From NCBI RefSeq assembly GCF_001261735.1, contig NZ_CVRP01000011.1, positions 62,001 through 126,000 on the forward strand: a DNA stretch of 64,000 bases, read 5' to 3'. This DNA is from Dysgonomonas sp. BGC7 (lineage in GTDB: Bacteria; Bacteroidota; Bacteroidia; Bacteroidales; Dysgonomonadaceae). A model generated the notes under the pieces. It ran no database searches. It worked only from the letters and a program-made list of their open reading frames with translations, and was not told where the DNA came from. The position numbers and the translations under genes are program-made. Below, in pieces: positions 16,556-23,101 of the stretch. Every line of letters starts with the position of its first letter. Position 1 is the first letter of the stretch.

Positions 16556-16592
16556 CTCACTTACATTTATAAAAACAAAGAATCTAAGTGAG
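16556..16592. repeat. Dispersed inverted repeat, copy 4
   Basis: Arms CTCACTTA (16556-16563) and TAAGTGAG (16585-16592), 21-nt spacer, 14 bp after the UDG-like gene. The inner right side AATCTAAGTGAG equals that of copy 1, and a lone half-site AATCTAAGTGA recurs at 17155-17165. Confidence 0.7.
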
Positions 16593-16673
16593 ATATTAGG
16601 ATAAAAAGAGATAGCTTTTGATTGCTGATGTAATGCAATTAGAAATTTATCCCTTTTTTATTATTGTTGTATT

Positions 16674-16703
16674 AGCCTCATTCAGTAATGGATGGGGCTT
16701 TTT
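16674..16703 (+). terminator. Rho-independent terminator in the intergenic region
   Basis: Stem AGCCTCAT (16674-16681) with ATGGGGCT (16692-16699), one T-G wobble, 10-nt loop, then TTTTT. Probably ends a transcript from the UDG-like gene or a short RNA after copy 4. Confidence 0.6.
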
Positions 16704-16715
16704 AATTATGCTTTT

Positions 16716-16814
16716 ATGCGAACATTTTTACAAATAATAGGTCACATTATTATAGGATATATCATTATGTATGTAATATGCTATGAAGATAGACCTACCA
16801 GAAAGAAGAAATAG
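16716..16814 (+). CDS. Candidate 32-residue membrane microprotein
   Basis: ATG at 16716 and TAG at 16812-16814. The product starts MRTFLQIIGHIIIGYIIMY, a single hydrophobic helix, and ends in a basic tail (RPTRKKK). The composition is what one expects of a real small membrane protein, for example a type I toxin-like peptide, but there is no homology evidence. The start lies 13 bp after a terminator, which makes expression uncertain. Confidence 0.35.
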   Translation: MRTFLQIIGHIIIGYIIMYVICYEDRPTRKKK

Positions 16815-16914
16815 TAAATAGAGAAAGTATTATTTAATGAATTTATTATTACCCTAACTCACAGCCACACCTATATATGAATTGGAAGGACTTAATTCAA
16901 AAAGTAATTGAATA

Positions 16915-16948
16915 TTTGATGTATATCTGCTTAAATCTTGTATTTTTG
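16915..16948 (+). promoter_or_regulatory. Possible promoter for the structured leader and cargo operon
   Basis: TTTG (16915-16918), 22-bp spacer, TATTTTTG (16941-16948). The spacer is slightly long. A start near 16955 would give a leader of about 235 nt containing the structured RNA at 17040-17152. Confidence 0.4.
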
Positions 16949-17039
16949 CAGTATAACTGAAAATTAAATAATTGCGAATGAATATATAAGTTTAACTAAG
17001 ACATATTTTTAGAAAGAAGTATTTGCTTTTTACTCGTGC

Positions 17040-17152
17040 AGTCCTAAAATACCACATCAAGACATCACAACAGTAACAAAGTAGGTGCTACATCTTTTAT
17101 AGGTGTGGTTTTCCTTATTTTGTGTGATGTGGGTAGTGGTATACCTAGGACT
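17040..17152 (+). ncRNA. Candidate structured RNA / leader (unclassified)
   Basis: Three nested helices are separated by small internal loops: AGTCCTA (17040-17046) with TAGGACT (17146-17152); ATACCAC (17049-17055) with GTGGTAT (17136-17142); ACATCACA (17062-17069) with TGTGATGT (17123-17130). The apical region holds two mutually exclusive hairpins, GTAG/CTAC (17081-17091) and ACATC/GGTGT (17090-17106). This much nested complementarity is not expected by chance. It lies upstream of the cargo operon. Alternatives are a riboswitch-like leader, a free small RNA, or a DNA structure such as an oriT or single-strand origin. I match it to no known RNA family. Confidence 0.55.
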
Positions 17153-17167
17153 CCAATCTAAGTGATA

Positions 17168-17196
17168 AGCCACATCTTCTTTTTGTAGGTATGGCT
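17168..17196 (+). promoter_or_regulatory. Hairpin covering a possible start codon
   Basis: AGCCACATC (17168-17176) pairs with GGTATGGCT (17188-17196) with one mismatch and one wobble. The right arm contains the ATG at 17191. It follows the structured RNA by 15 nt and could hide that start. Confidence 0.45.
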
Positions 17197-17820
17197 ACTA
17201 AAAAAAGAAAAAGTATGAGAAAAATTTTAATTATCACAGTTTTAACCATGTTTACATTCACACAGTGTGATTATAAGCCTTCTAATCAGAAAAATGCAGA
17301 GATTACAACCCAACAAGAAGAACCAGAACCAGAGGATTTCACAGAGGACAAGCCTGTCTTAGATACAAAGAAGTATAAAACTTATTCTGTTTCTGGCTTA
17401 GGAACATTTACTATTGCATATCCTAAAAAATGGGAAGTTATGGAAAGACCTAATCCACAAGTTTCTGCTATAATGATAGAACCTGAAAATGGGGATAAGT
17501 TCAGAAGCAATGTGAATATAATTGTAACATTGAGAGGTGAAGATCTTTCTTCTGCTGTTACAGGTAATTCAGAAAAGCAAATGAGGCAAGTATTTCCAGA
17601 TTATAAAATTCTATCTAAAGAAATGACAAAACTTAGAGGGAAAAAATGTTTGGAGTTATTGACTAGTTGTACTATGCAAGGTTATCCTGTAATACAAAAC
17701 CAATATATATTTAAAAAGGAGAACATAGCCTATATAATATCCTTCACTATCTCAAAAGATAGATATAATCAAGAAAAAGATACAATCAAAGACATTATTA
17801 ACTCAATCACATTTAATTAA
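17191..17820 (+). CDS. Lipoprotein with a PsbP/DcrB-like fold, first gene of the cargo cluster
   Basis: 209 residues. A lipoprotein signal (MRKILIITVLTMFTFTQC) begins at the second Met, residue 9 (position 17215), so the true start may be there. The Cys is followed by an acidic Glu/Pro-rich linker (QQEEPEPEDFTEDKP). From about residue 65, SVSGLGTFTIAYPKKWEVMERPNPQ, then a strand-rich region with KKCLELLTSCTM and a final IAYIISFTISKDRYNQEKDTIKDIINSI, recalls DcrB/PsbP-type lipoproteins (DUF1795-like). Only 2 bp separate it from the next gene. Function within the element is unknown. Confidence 0.7.
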   Translation: MATKKRKSMRKILIITVLTMFTFTQCDYKPSNQKNAEITTQQEEPEPEDFTEDKPVLDTKKYKTYSVSGLGTFTIAYPKKWEVMERPNPQVSAIMIEPENGDKFRSNVNIIVTLRGEDLSSAVTGNSEKQMRQVFPDYKILSKEMTKLRGKKCLELLTSCTMQGYPVIQNQYIFKKENIAYIISFTISKDRYNQEKDTIKDIINSITFN

Positions 17821-17822
17821 TT

Positions 17823-18575
17823 ATGATACTTACTATACTATTAAAATATTCAAGTACAGGTGAAGCTTTTTTTGTTGGAGGATTACAAGGTCTACTTATA
17901 GCAGGAATTTTTGGCTTATATTATTGGATAAAAGGTAAAAGAAAGAAAAAAAAGGAGGAAATAATTCCATATTCTAATAAAATCCATGTAGCAATAGATA
18001 TGGAGGCTGAAAAAGAAGAAAAGTTAAAAAGACTTCAATCTATTGAAAATCAAAAAGAATCTACAGAAGATATAGATAGTGTAATTTCTCAAAGATTAAT
18101 ACTGTTAGTAAAAGAGCTATCTGATTTAACATCTGAATTAGAAACAGGTAAAAATGAGAAAATGATTTCCTGTGAAACTAATATGTTATTTTTCATTCTT
18201 GTATGGTTAGTTTTAGCAGAAGAAACAACTGATAACAGTGAAATACATTCTTTATTTGTGCAGAACCTTCCAGATTTTGAAGATTTTATAAATACTGAAT
18301 ATGAAGGCTTGTTTAGAAATAATGGTATAAATGCAGATAAATATTTTTCTAATAGGATAGATTTATTTAGAGATGAACTAAGAAAATATACCCAAAACTC
18401 AACTTATGCCTTTCCTAAAGTTACAGCAGCCTTTTATAAAACTCCATTAGAATTGAATCTAAAAGATTACTTTGGAATGGAGAATCTATTTATCAGCAAC
18501 TGTATTCCTCTGTGGAAAGATGCAATGAGAGAACCTATTAAAATATTATTGGCTTATAAAAACCTAAAAGAATAA
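17823..18575 (+). CDS. Membrane protein of unknown function, cargo cluster gene 2
   Basis: 250 residues. One N-terminal membrane helix (AFFVGGLQGLLIAGIFGLYYWI, about 14-35) is followed by a strongly basic stop-transfer sequence (KGKRKKKKEE) and a cytoplasmic part. A hydrophobic stretch, MLFFILVWLVLAEE near 122-135, may be a buried helix or a second segment. The rest is helical, acidic and unrecognised. It starts 2 bp after the lipoprotein gene, so the two are certainly co-transcribed and may form an envelope-spanning pair. Confidence 0.7.
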   Translation: MILTILLKYSSTGEAFFVGGLQGLLIAGIFGLYYWIKGKRKKKKEEIIPYSNKIHVAIDMEAEKEEKLKRLQSIENQKESTEDIDSVISQRLILLVKELSDLTSELETGKNEKMISCETNMLFFILVWLVLAEETTDNSEIHSLFVQNLPDFEDFINTEYEGLFRNNGINADKYFSNRIDLFRDELRKYTQNSTYAFPKVTAAFYKTPLELNLKDYFGMENLFISNCIPLWKDAMREPIKILLAYKNLKE

Positions 18576-18590
18576 AATTTATATTTATAT

Positions 18591-18606
18591 AATGAAATAG
18601 TAAGTA
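18591..18606 (+). repeat. 16-bp intergenic repeat, copy A
   Basis: AATGAAATAGTAAGTA, identical to 19166-19181. Both copies lie in gaps between genes of the cargo cluster, which points to a regulatory or processing site. Confidence 0.55.
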
Positions 18607-18650
18607 ACTATAGAATCAATTGCTATTTATATAATTAAGAAGCAGAGACA

Positions 18651-19106
18651 ATGAAAATAGAATTTTCAGAAAAAATAAAAGCTAGAATAAAAAAAAATGT
18701 TTCAGCTAGATTTGGAAACTCGAATCAGACCATATTACTTGTAAGTATTGGTAATATGGGATTTCTATTTTCAAAAGCCTCAAATTTAGAATGTAATTTA
18801 ATATCTCCTTGTCTGGTTCAATTTATAACGAATAATCAGTCTATTAGAGAGATTAACTCCTTTTTCAAATTAACAGGTATAGAGAATCCTGAAGATTATA
18901 TTCACTTATCTGAACAAAAATATGTAAAGAAAGGGGAAAAGGAAATATATTATAAAAAAGGTCAGAAAAGGAAAATGGAAGAAATAGAATTGACCTTTAA
19001 ATTAAATAATAAGACCTACACGGATTTATTCTATATTGATGAAAACTTAGATAATCATCTGATGGAAGGGAAGAGGATAGTTGGGCTATTAAGAAGAGAT
19101 TTTTAA
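18651..19106 (+). CDS. Unknown small protein, possibly degenerate retropepsin-like
   Basis: 151 residues, no signal peptide. The C-terminal half (EIELTFKLNNKTYTDLFYIDENLDNHLMEGKRIVGLLRRDF) resembles the closing strands of Bacteroidetes retropepsin-like aspartic protease domains, which end in a GILG-x-x-F-type turn. The position where these have a D-T/S-G triad holds VSIGNMGFLFSK instead, so no catalytic Asp is seen and activity is unlikely. The resemblance is weak and by eye. It lies 75 bp after the membrane-protein gene, behind a 16-bp repeat. Confidence 0.6.
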   Translation: MKIEFSEKIKARIKKNVSARFGNSNQTILLVSIGNMGFLFSKASNLECNLISPCLVQFITNNQSIREINSFFKLTGIENPEDYIHLSEQKYVKKGEKEIYYKKGQKRKMEEIELTFKLNNKTYTDLFYIDENLDNHLMEGKRIVGLLRRDF

Positions 19107-19169
19107 GGAAATATAGAAATATTATAAATCACAACTTAAAATAAATATACCTTCTGTAGTAGTTAAATG

Positions 19170-19216
19170 AAATAGTAAGTAGTCTTTAATGAAATGTTAA
19201 ATATTACTTACTATTT
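19170..19216. repeat. 12-bp inverted repeat before cargo gene 4 (overlaps 16-bp repeat copy B, 19166-19181)
   Basis: AAATAGTAAGTA (19170-19181) and TACTTACTATTT (19205-19216), perfect arms with a 23-nt spacer. The left arm is part of the 16-bp repeat also found at 18591-18606. The spacing resembles that of the CTCACTTA family, with a different arm sequence. Confidence 0.6.
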
Positions 19217-19256
19217 TTGTGTAGATATTATCATAGTTTATTATAAATCTTATACT

Positions 19257-20477
19257 ATGGCTTTTGAACAAATTCTTTTGATTGTATTATTAGTTGGCAT
19301 TATACTAATTTTTCTGACAAGATTATTTTCTGAGAAAAAGAAAAAAAATATTGAAGAACCAGAACCACCTAAGAAAGAAGATGGGGAGACTGCCCCTAAA
19401 GAAGAGCCTGTTGAAAATGGAAGAACTACTAATGAGGTTAAAATAGAAAATGATATTAAAGATTCAGAACCTTCCATAAATATTAATAATGAATTATCTG
19501 AGAGTGAACCAAACCATACTACAGTAAAATCTGAAAAAGAAAATACAGCTGAATCAGTTAAAGATGAAACAGAAGTAATAATAGATAATTCTCCTGTAGA
19601 AAAAATAGATCCTTTTATTGACCTTGAAAGTAATAATTACAATAGTGATATAAAAAAAATCTCACTAGAAGGTCATAATCTTAGAAATATCAAAGAAAGA
19701 GATTACTATCTGTTTTATCATAGAGATACAGATTCATACTACCATAATAAAGAATATCTTTTAACCCCTGTCAGAGATATAATAGGAGGCTTTTTTCCTT
19801 TCAATTTAGAAGAAAATGCAAAAAGGAAAGCTGCTCAAGAAAATTGTAGTACACAAGAAATAAAGGATAGATGGAAACATGATGGCAATCTGGCAAAAGA
19901 ATTAGGAAGACACCTACATATGCAAATTGCAAATTATTTTCTAAATAAAGAAACTGATATGAAATATTCTTTCAACTTTTATAGCCAGAATATAAAAGTC
20001 TCTAATAGAGGATATGATATATCTAAAGAGTTTTCAATTTTTAAAAATCTGGCAGACAAACAAATAAAACCTTCTGTTTATAAAACAGATTGGCTTATAT
20101 ATAGTCCTGAACATGAAGTTATAGGTTCAGTTGATATAGTTTTCAAAGAGCCTGATGCAGAACTTTACTATATGGTTGATTGTATTAGATCAAATAAATT
20201 ATTTGATGAAGAAAGAGATGTAATTCCATGTAGAGAATTTGGTACAGGGTTACATGAAATGAATAAGACTCCTAATAGTGAATATCACAAAGCATGTTTA
20301 AAACAAAATATTCATAAATATATATTGGAAAAATATTATGATCTAAAAATTGAAAAGATGGTACTATTAATCTTACATCCTGACTTTTCAAAGTATCATA
20401 CTTTAGCAGTTTTAGATATGCAAGAAGAAGCTGAATATATGTTACAGAATAAACATTTAGTTATAGAAGAAAAATAA
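19257..20477 (+). CDS. Membrane-anchored PD-(D/E)XK nuclease-like protein, catalytic Lys absent
   Basis: 406 residues from the ATG at 19257; an upstream ATG at 19194 would lie inside an inverted repeat and add an unlikely leader, so I chose the later start. An N-terminal membrane helix (EQILLIVLLVGIILIFL) is followed by a basic patch, about 100 acidic linker residues, then a C-terminal domain of about 260 residues. That domain has KELGRHLHMQIANYF, YSPEHEVIGSVDIVF, YYMVDCIRSNKLF, KACLKQNIHKYILEKYYDLKIEKMVLLILHPD, the order seen in PD-(D/E)XK nucleases of the GxxxH, GxxD, DWK, QLxxYxxxL type. The usual Asp-Trp-Lys reads Asp-Cys-Ile, so cleavage activity is doubtful. Confidence 0.65.
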   Translation: MAFEQILLIVLLVGIILIFLTRLFSEKKKKNIEEPEPPKKEDGETAPKEEPVENGRTTNEVKIENDIKDSEPSININNELSESEPNHTTVKSEKENTAESVKDETEVIIDNSPVEKIDPFIDLESNNYNSDIKKISLEGHNLRNIKERDYYLFYHRDTDSYYHNKEYLLTPVRDIIGGFFPFNLEENAKRKAAQENCSTQEIKDRWKHDGNLAKELGRHLHMQIANYFLNKETDMKYSFNFYSQNIKVSNRGYDISKEFSIFKNLADKQIKPSVYKTDWLIYSPEHEVIGSVDIVFKEPDAELYYMVDCIRSNKLFDEERDVIPCREFGTGLHEMNKTPNSEYHKACLKQNIHKYILEKYYDLKIEKMVLLILHPDFSKYHTLAVLDMQEEAEYMLQNKHLVIEEK

Positions 20478-20511
20478 ATTATTAATCCAAAAATCTTGGA
20501 AAAGAGCACTT

Positions 20512-20532
20512 GTTTGAACTATAGTTTGAACC
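20512..20532 (+). promoter_or_regulatory. Right-end tandem GTTTGAACY sites (candidate arm sites)
   Basis: GTTTGAACT (20512-20520) and GTTTGAACC (20524-20532), the same 12-bp period and orientation as the pair at 6449-6470 next to the integrase. Confidence 0.5.
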
Positions 20533-20541
20533 AAAAGAAAA

Positions 20542-20569
20542 AAGCAACTACATTTCATTGTAATTGCTT
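20542..20569. terminator. Hairpin between cargo gene 4 and attR
   Basis: AAGCAACTACA (20542-20552) pairs with TGTAATTGCTT (20559-20569) with one mismatch and a 6-nt loop. An A tract on the left gives U residues on the minus strand, so it could stop leftward transcription from the tRNA promoter copy in attR. Confidence 0.5.
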
Positions 20570-20603
20570 GATATATTGAGTTGTATTTTAAACTTGTTAC
20601 TTT

Positions 20604-20792
20604 GTGACAGGCAGGTATTCTAACCAACTGAACTACCACACCATTTTGCTTTGCTATTTATTAGCAGCATTTCCTCTCAAATGCGATGCAAAGATAGGAC
20701 AAGGATTTCAATTCTGCAATAGCTTTGAGAAGTTTTTTCAGAAGAAAATTTAATATCATTGGATTTCAGAGGATTAAAAATGAAATAAGATT
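20604..20792. repeat. Right att repeat (attR core, 189 bp)
   Basis: Second copy of the 189-bp repeat. It contains the 5' half of tRNA-Asp (20604-20642) without the 3' half, plus the tRNA promoter. A transcript from this copy would run left into the element. Confidence 0.95.
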
Positions 20793-21222
20793 AGTAATCA
20801 TATAATAAAAGAGAATTTGAGACGATAAGTATTAAGAAAACCATTTTAAAATCAAGCTTACCTCAACACAATATATAACAAAAACCTTTATTAAATCAAT
20901 CTATCCTCGATTTAATCAAAAATAAATAACAAAAACACAAACGCAAGATATGCCAGCCTAACACCACTAATTACTCGTTTATCGTTTATAAAAATGCATT
21001 TTAAGAGTGAATGACATCAAATAGACACAAAATAGCAAATTTAGACATCATATCTTTCGTTTTACGATACAATAAAATTACAACCGATCAAAATAGAAAT
21101 ATCTACTAACAAAATAGTCTATTATTGTTCTAAAAAAAACATGGAGTTTCTATAGGTTTGCACAAGAATTTTTAAGACTTCTCAACTTAATACATGTGTT
21201 ATAAAACTATTTACAATAGGAT
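20793..21222. other. Intergenic region right of the element
   Basis: 430 bp of AT-rich DNA in front of the paralog operon. A near-consensus -7 element (TATCTTTC, around 21050) lacks a clear -33. A short inverted repeat AACAAAATA-N3-TATTATTGTT lies at 21108-21129. No gene is supported. Confidence 0.4.
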
Positions 21223-22179
21223 ATGATAGATAAAGGTAAAGTAATAAAAAGTTCAATACTTTTTATAATAATAATATTATTAAGTTCAACTCTTAACGCA
21301 CAAGTTACAATAGGAGCCGCATTAGAGCCTGACACAGATGCCCTGTTAGACCTAAAAGAACAGATTACAGGGAAATCGAACAAAGGGCTTTTATTACCCC
21401 GAGTTTCGTTAAAAGCATCTACAAACAGTTACCCGTGCAGCACACATGTAGCCGGTATGATCGTATATAATACAGCAACTGTAGCAGATGTTAATAAAGG
21501 CTTATATTACAATAACGGAACAAAATGGCTTCGCATGGGATTACCCGATGGAGGTTTACCAGAACAAGTACTAGCCCTATCATCCAGTTCTCAACCTCAA
21601 TGGGTAACCCTAAATATTCCAGATATTAAAAATGACAATTATGTTTTAACAAGTTCAAATATTCATATACTGGAAGGGGGCGGTGTTCAACTAGGAACAA
21701 CAAACAACGGATTGACAATTTGTGCCAATGGTTATACATTCGACAGTAAATGGAAACAGTTAGGAACAGACTTCGTTATACAACCTAAATATAAGCGAAA
21801 TAGACTATATATAACAATGCAAACTGTGGTGCAAAAAGCCAATACAAGTTCCGAAAACTGGGTATCGTATGCAGGAGGAGTGTTTATAAACTCGAAACTA
21901 AAAGTAGCAAACATTGATCAGATTATAGGTACTGACGCTTCAAATTTCACATCATTCTTTGTACATGGAATAGTAGAAAATATAGGAAATGACACACCGG
22001 GAGATCAAATAGTCAGAGTTGCGGTAACAAGAGTATTAGGAAGTAGCCAAGGTACGACTAGCAGTATGAATATACATGTAGGAACTCCTTTTTCGGGAGC
22101 AACAAACCTTAATGATTTTATGGCAAGACCATCTATATATTTACAATATTACGAAGATCCCACATCCGACCCTTTATAA
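21223..22179 (+). CDS. Exported protein, tandem paralog 1
   Basis: 318 residues with a signal peptide (SSILFIIIILLSSTLNAQ). The first 110 mature residues follow a Bacteroidetes-specific pattern: VTIGAALEPDTDALLDLKE, GLLLPRVSL, HVAGMIVYNTA, GLYYNNGTKWLRM. A linker (EQVLALSSSSQPQWVTL) leads to a distinct C-terminal beta-rich domain of about 170 residues containing NWVSYAGGVFINSKLKVANI. The N-terminal module is common on secreted proteins of this phylum with no assigned role, perhaps in surface attachment or anchoring. It heads a three-gene run of paralogs. Their C-terminal domains share the WVSYxGGxFI motif, so the function is probably shared. Confidence 0.75.
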   Translation: MIDKGKVIKSSILFIIIILLSSTLNAQVTIGAALEPDTDALLDLKEQITGKSNKGLLLPRVSLKASTNSYPCSTHVAGMIVYNTATVADVNKGLYYNNGTKWLRMGLPDGGLPEQVLALSSSSQPQWVTLNIPDIKNDNYVLTSSNIHILEGGGVQLGTTNNGLTICANGYTFDSKWKQLGTDFVIQPKYKRNRLYITMQTVVQKANTSSENWVSYAGGVFINSKLKVANIDQIIGTDASNFTSFFVHGIVENIGNDTPGDQIVRVAVTRVLGSSQGTTSSMNIHVGTPFSGATNLNDFMARPSIYLQYYEDPTSDPL

Positions 22180-22195
22180 CCAACACAATATAGTA

Positions 22196-23101
22196 ATGAT
22201 AGACATCTATAAAATAATAATTTTGAATCTTCTTCTATGTGCATACGTACAAATGAATGCGCAGATTACAATAGGTTCAACAAGCGTACCTAATGCAAAT
22301 GCAATGCTCGAGCTTCGAGAACAGGGAACTACCACGACCAAAGGATTATTACTTCCCAGAGTAGAGTTGGTAGCCCCTACAAATCCATCGCCTCTTGCTG
22401 TGCATATAGAAGGTATGGTGGTGTACAACACTACAACAAATGCAACTTTACTACCCGGATTATATCAAAACAATGGAAGCAAATGGATTTCTGCCGAAAT
22501 ACCAGAAGGAAGCAGCCAAGGGCAGTTTCTGGTTATAGATAAAGAAACATTAACTCCAAAATGGATTACAAAAATCATCCCGGTAGTCAGAAATGGAGAA
22601 TATAAACTAATAGAAGTAGGCGCTTTTACTCAAGATATAGGACCTGTTATAAGTTCAAACTCGGGTAGTGACAAATATGATGAAAATTTCACTAAGACTA
22701 CAAGCAGCAACTGGAAATCAATCATTACCCCCTTTACAATTAAGGTAAATACAAGCGAGAACAGATTAGTCTTATTCATTCAGACTTCTATTATACAAAA
22801 TCAATACGGAGTAGCAGGCTGGACTTCCTATGCCGGAGGTATATTTATCGACAACTTATTAAAAGGTGTTCGGGTAGGTACTCTTAATGCAACAGGAAAT
22901 GATGCAGAACTATCTAAAGCCGAAACTTTATTTTTTGTTATCCAAGGCCTACAACCAGGTACCCACACTATAGATATAGCATTTATACGTAGAAATAGCT
23001 CTCCTAACGAAGCAGACAACTCTCCCCTATATATAGGTAAATCCTTCAACACCAATTCTCCCGGAGCGGCATCTTTATCTTATCAGTATTATGAAAAATA
23101 G
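22196..23101 (+). CDS. Exported protein, tandem paralog 2
   Basis: 301 residues from the ATG at 22196, which directly precedes the signal peptide (IIILNLLLCAYVQMNAQ); an ATG at 22112 would lie inside the previous gene. The N-terminal module reads ITIGSTSVPNANAMLELRE, GLLLPRVEL, HIEGMVVYNTT, GLYQNNGSKWI. The C-terminal domain has WTSYAGGIFIDNLLKGVRVG and ends SLSYQYYEK. Architecture and motif order match the neighbours, so this is tandem duplication with strong sequence divergence. Confidence 0.75.
   Translation: MIDIYKIIILNLLLCAYVQMNAQITIGSTSVPNANAMLELREQGTTTTKGLLLPRVELVAPTNPSPLAVHIEGMVVYNTTTNATLLPGLYQNNGSKWISAEIPEGSSQGQFLVIDKETLTPKWITKIIPVVRNGEYKLIEVGAFTQDIGPVISSNSGSDKYDENFTKTTSSNWKSIITPFTIKVNTSENRLVLFIQTSIIQNQYGVAGWTSYAGGIFIDNLLKGVRVGTLNATGNDAELSKAETLFFVIQGLQPGTHTIDIAFIRRNSSPNEADNSPLYIGKSFNTNSPGAASLSYQYYEK

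Larger units (their letters stand above)
6112..20792 (+). mobile_element. Integrated tRNA-Asp element (IME or satellite-like), about 14.7 kb
   Basis: A perfect 189-bp direct repeat (6112-6300 and 20604-20792) bounds the region, with a tyrosine integrase just inside the left end. Interior DNA is more AT-rich than the flanks and nearly lacks CG dinucleotides. Cargo includes a NACHT NTPase, exported proteins, a helicase-like protein, DUF3871, a UDG-fold protein and a four-gene unknown cluster. I find no relaxase, type IV secretion, coat or terminase gene, so it is probably mobilised in trans or a satellite. Integration at the anticodon loop with carriage of the tRNA 5' half and promoter differs from the usual 3'-end use of tRNA genes. 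Confidence 0.9.

Noticed and set aside
17040-17152. Retron msr-msd reading of the structured RNA
   Set aside because: No reverse transcriptase gene is present in the element.
19194-19256. Upstream start for the nuclease-like gene
   Set aside because: The ATG at 19194 lies inside the 12-bp inverted repeat and would put a poor leader before a clean membrane helix.
6112-20792. Element as a conjugative transposon or prophage
   Set aside because: No relaxase, coupling protein, type IV secretion, capsid, portal or terminase gene is recognisable, so I call it only an integrated element.
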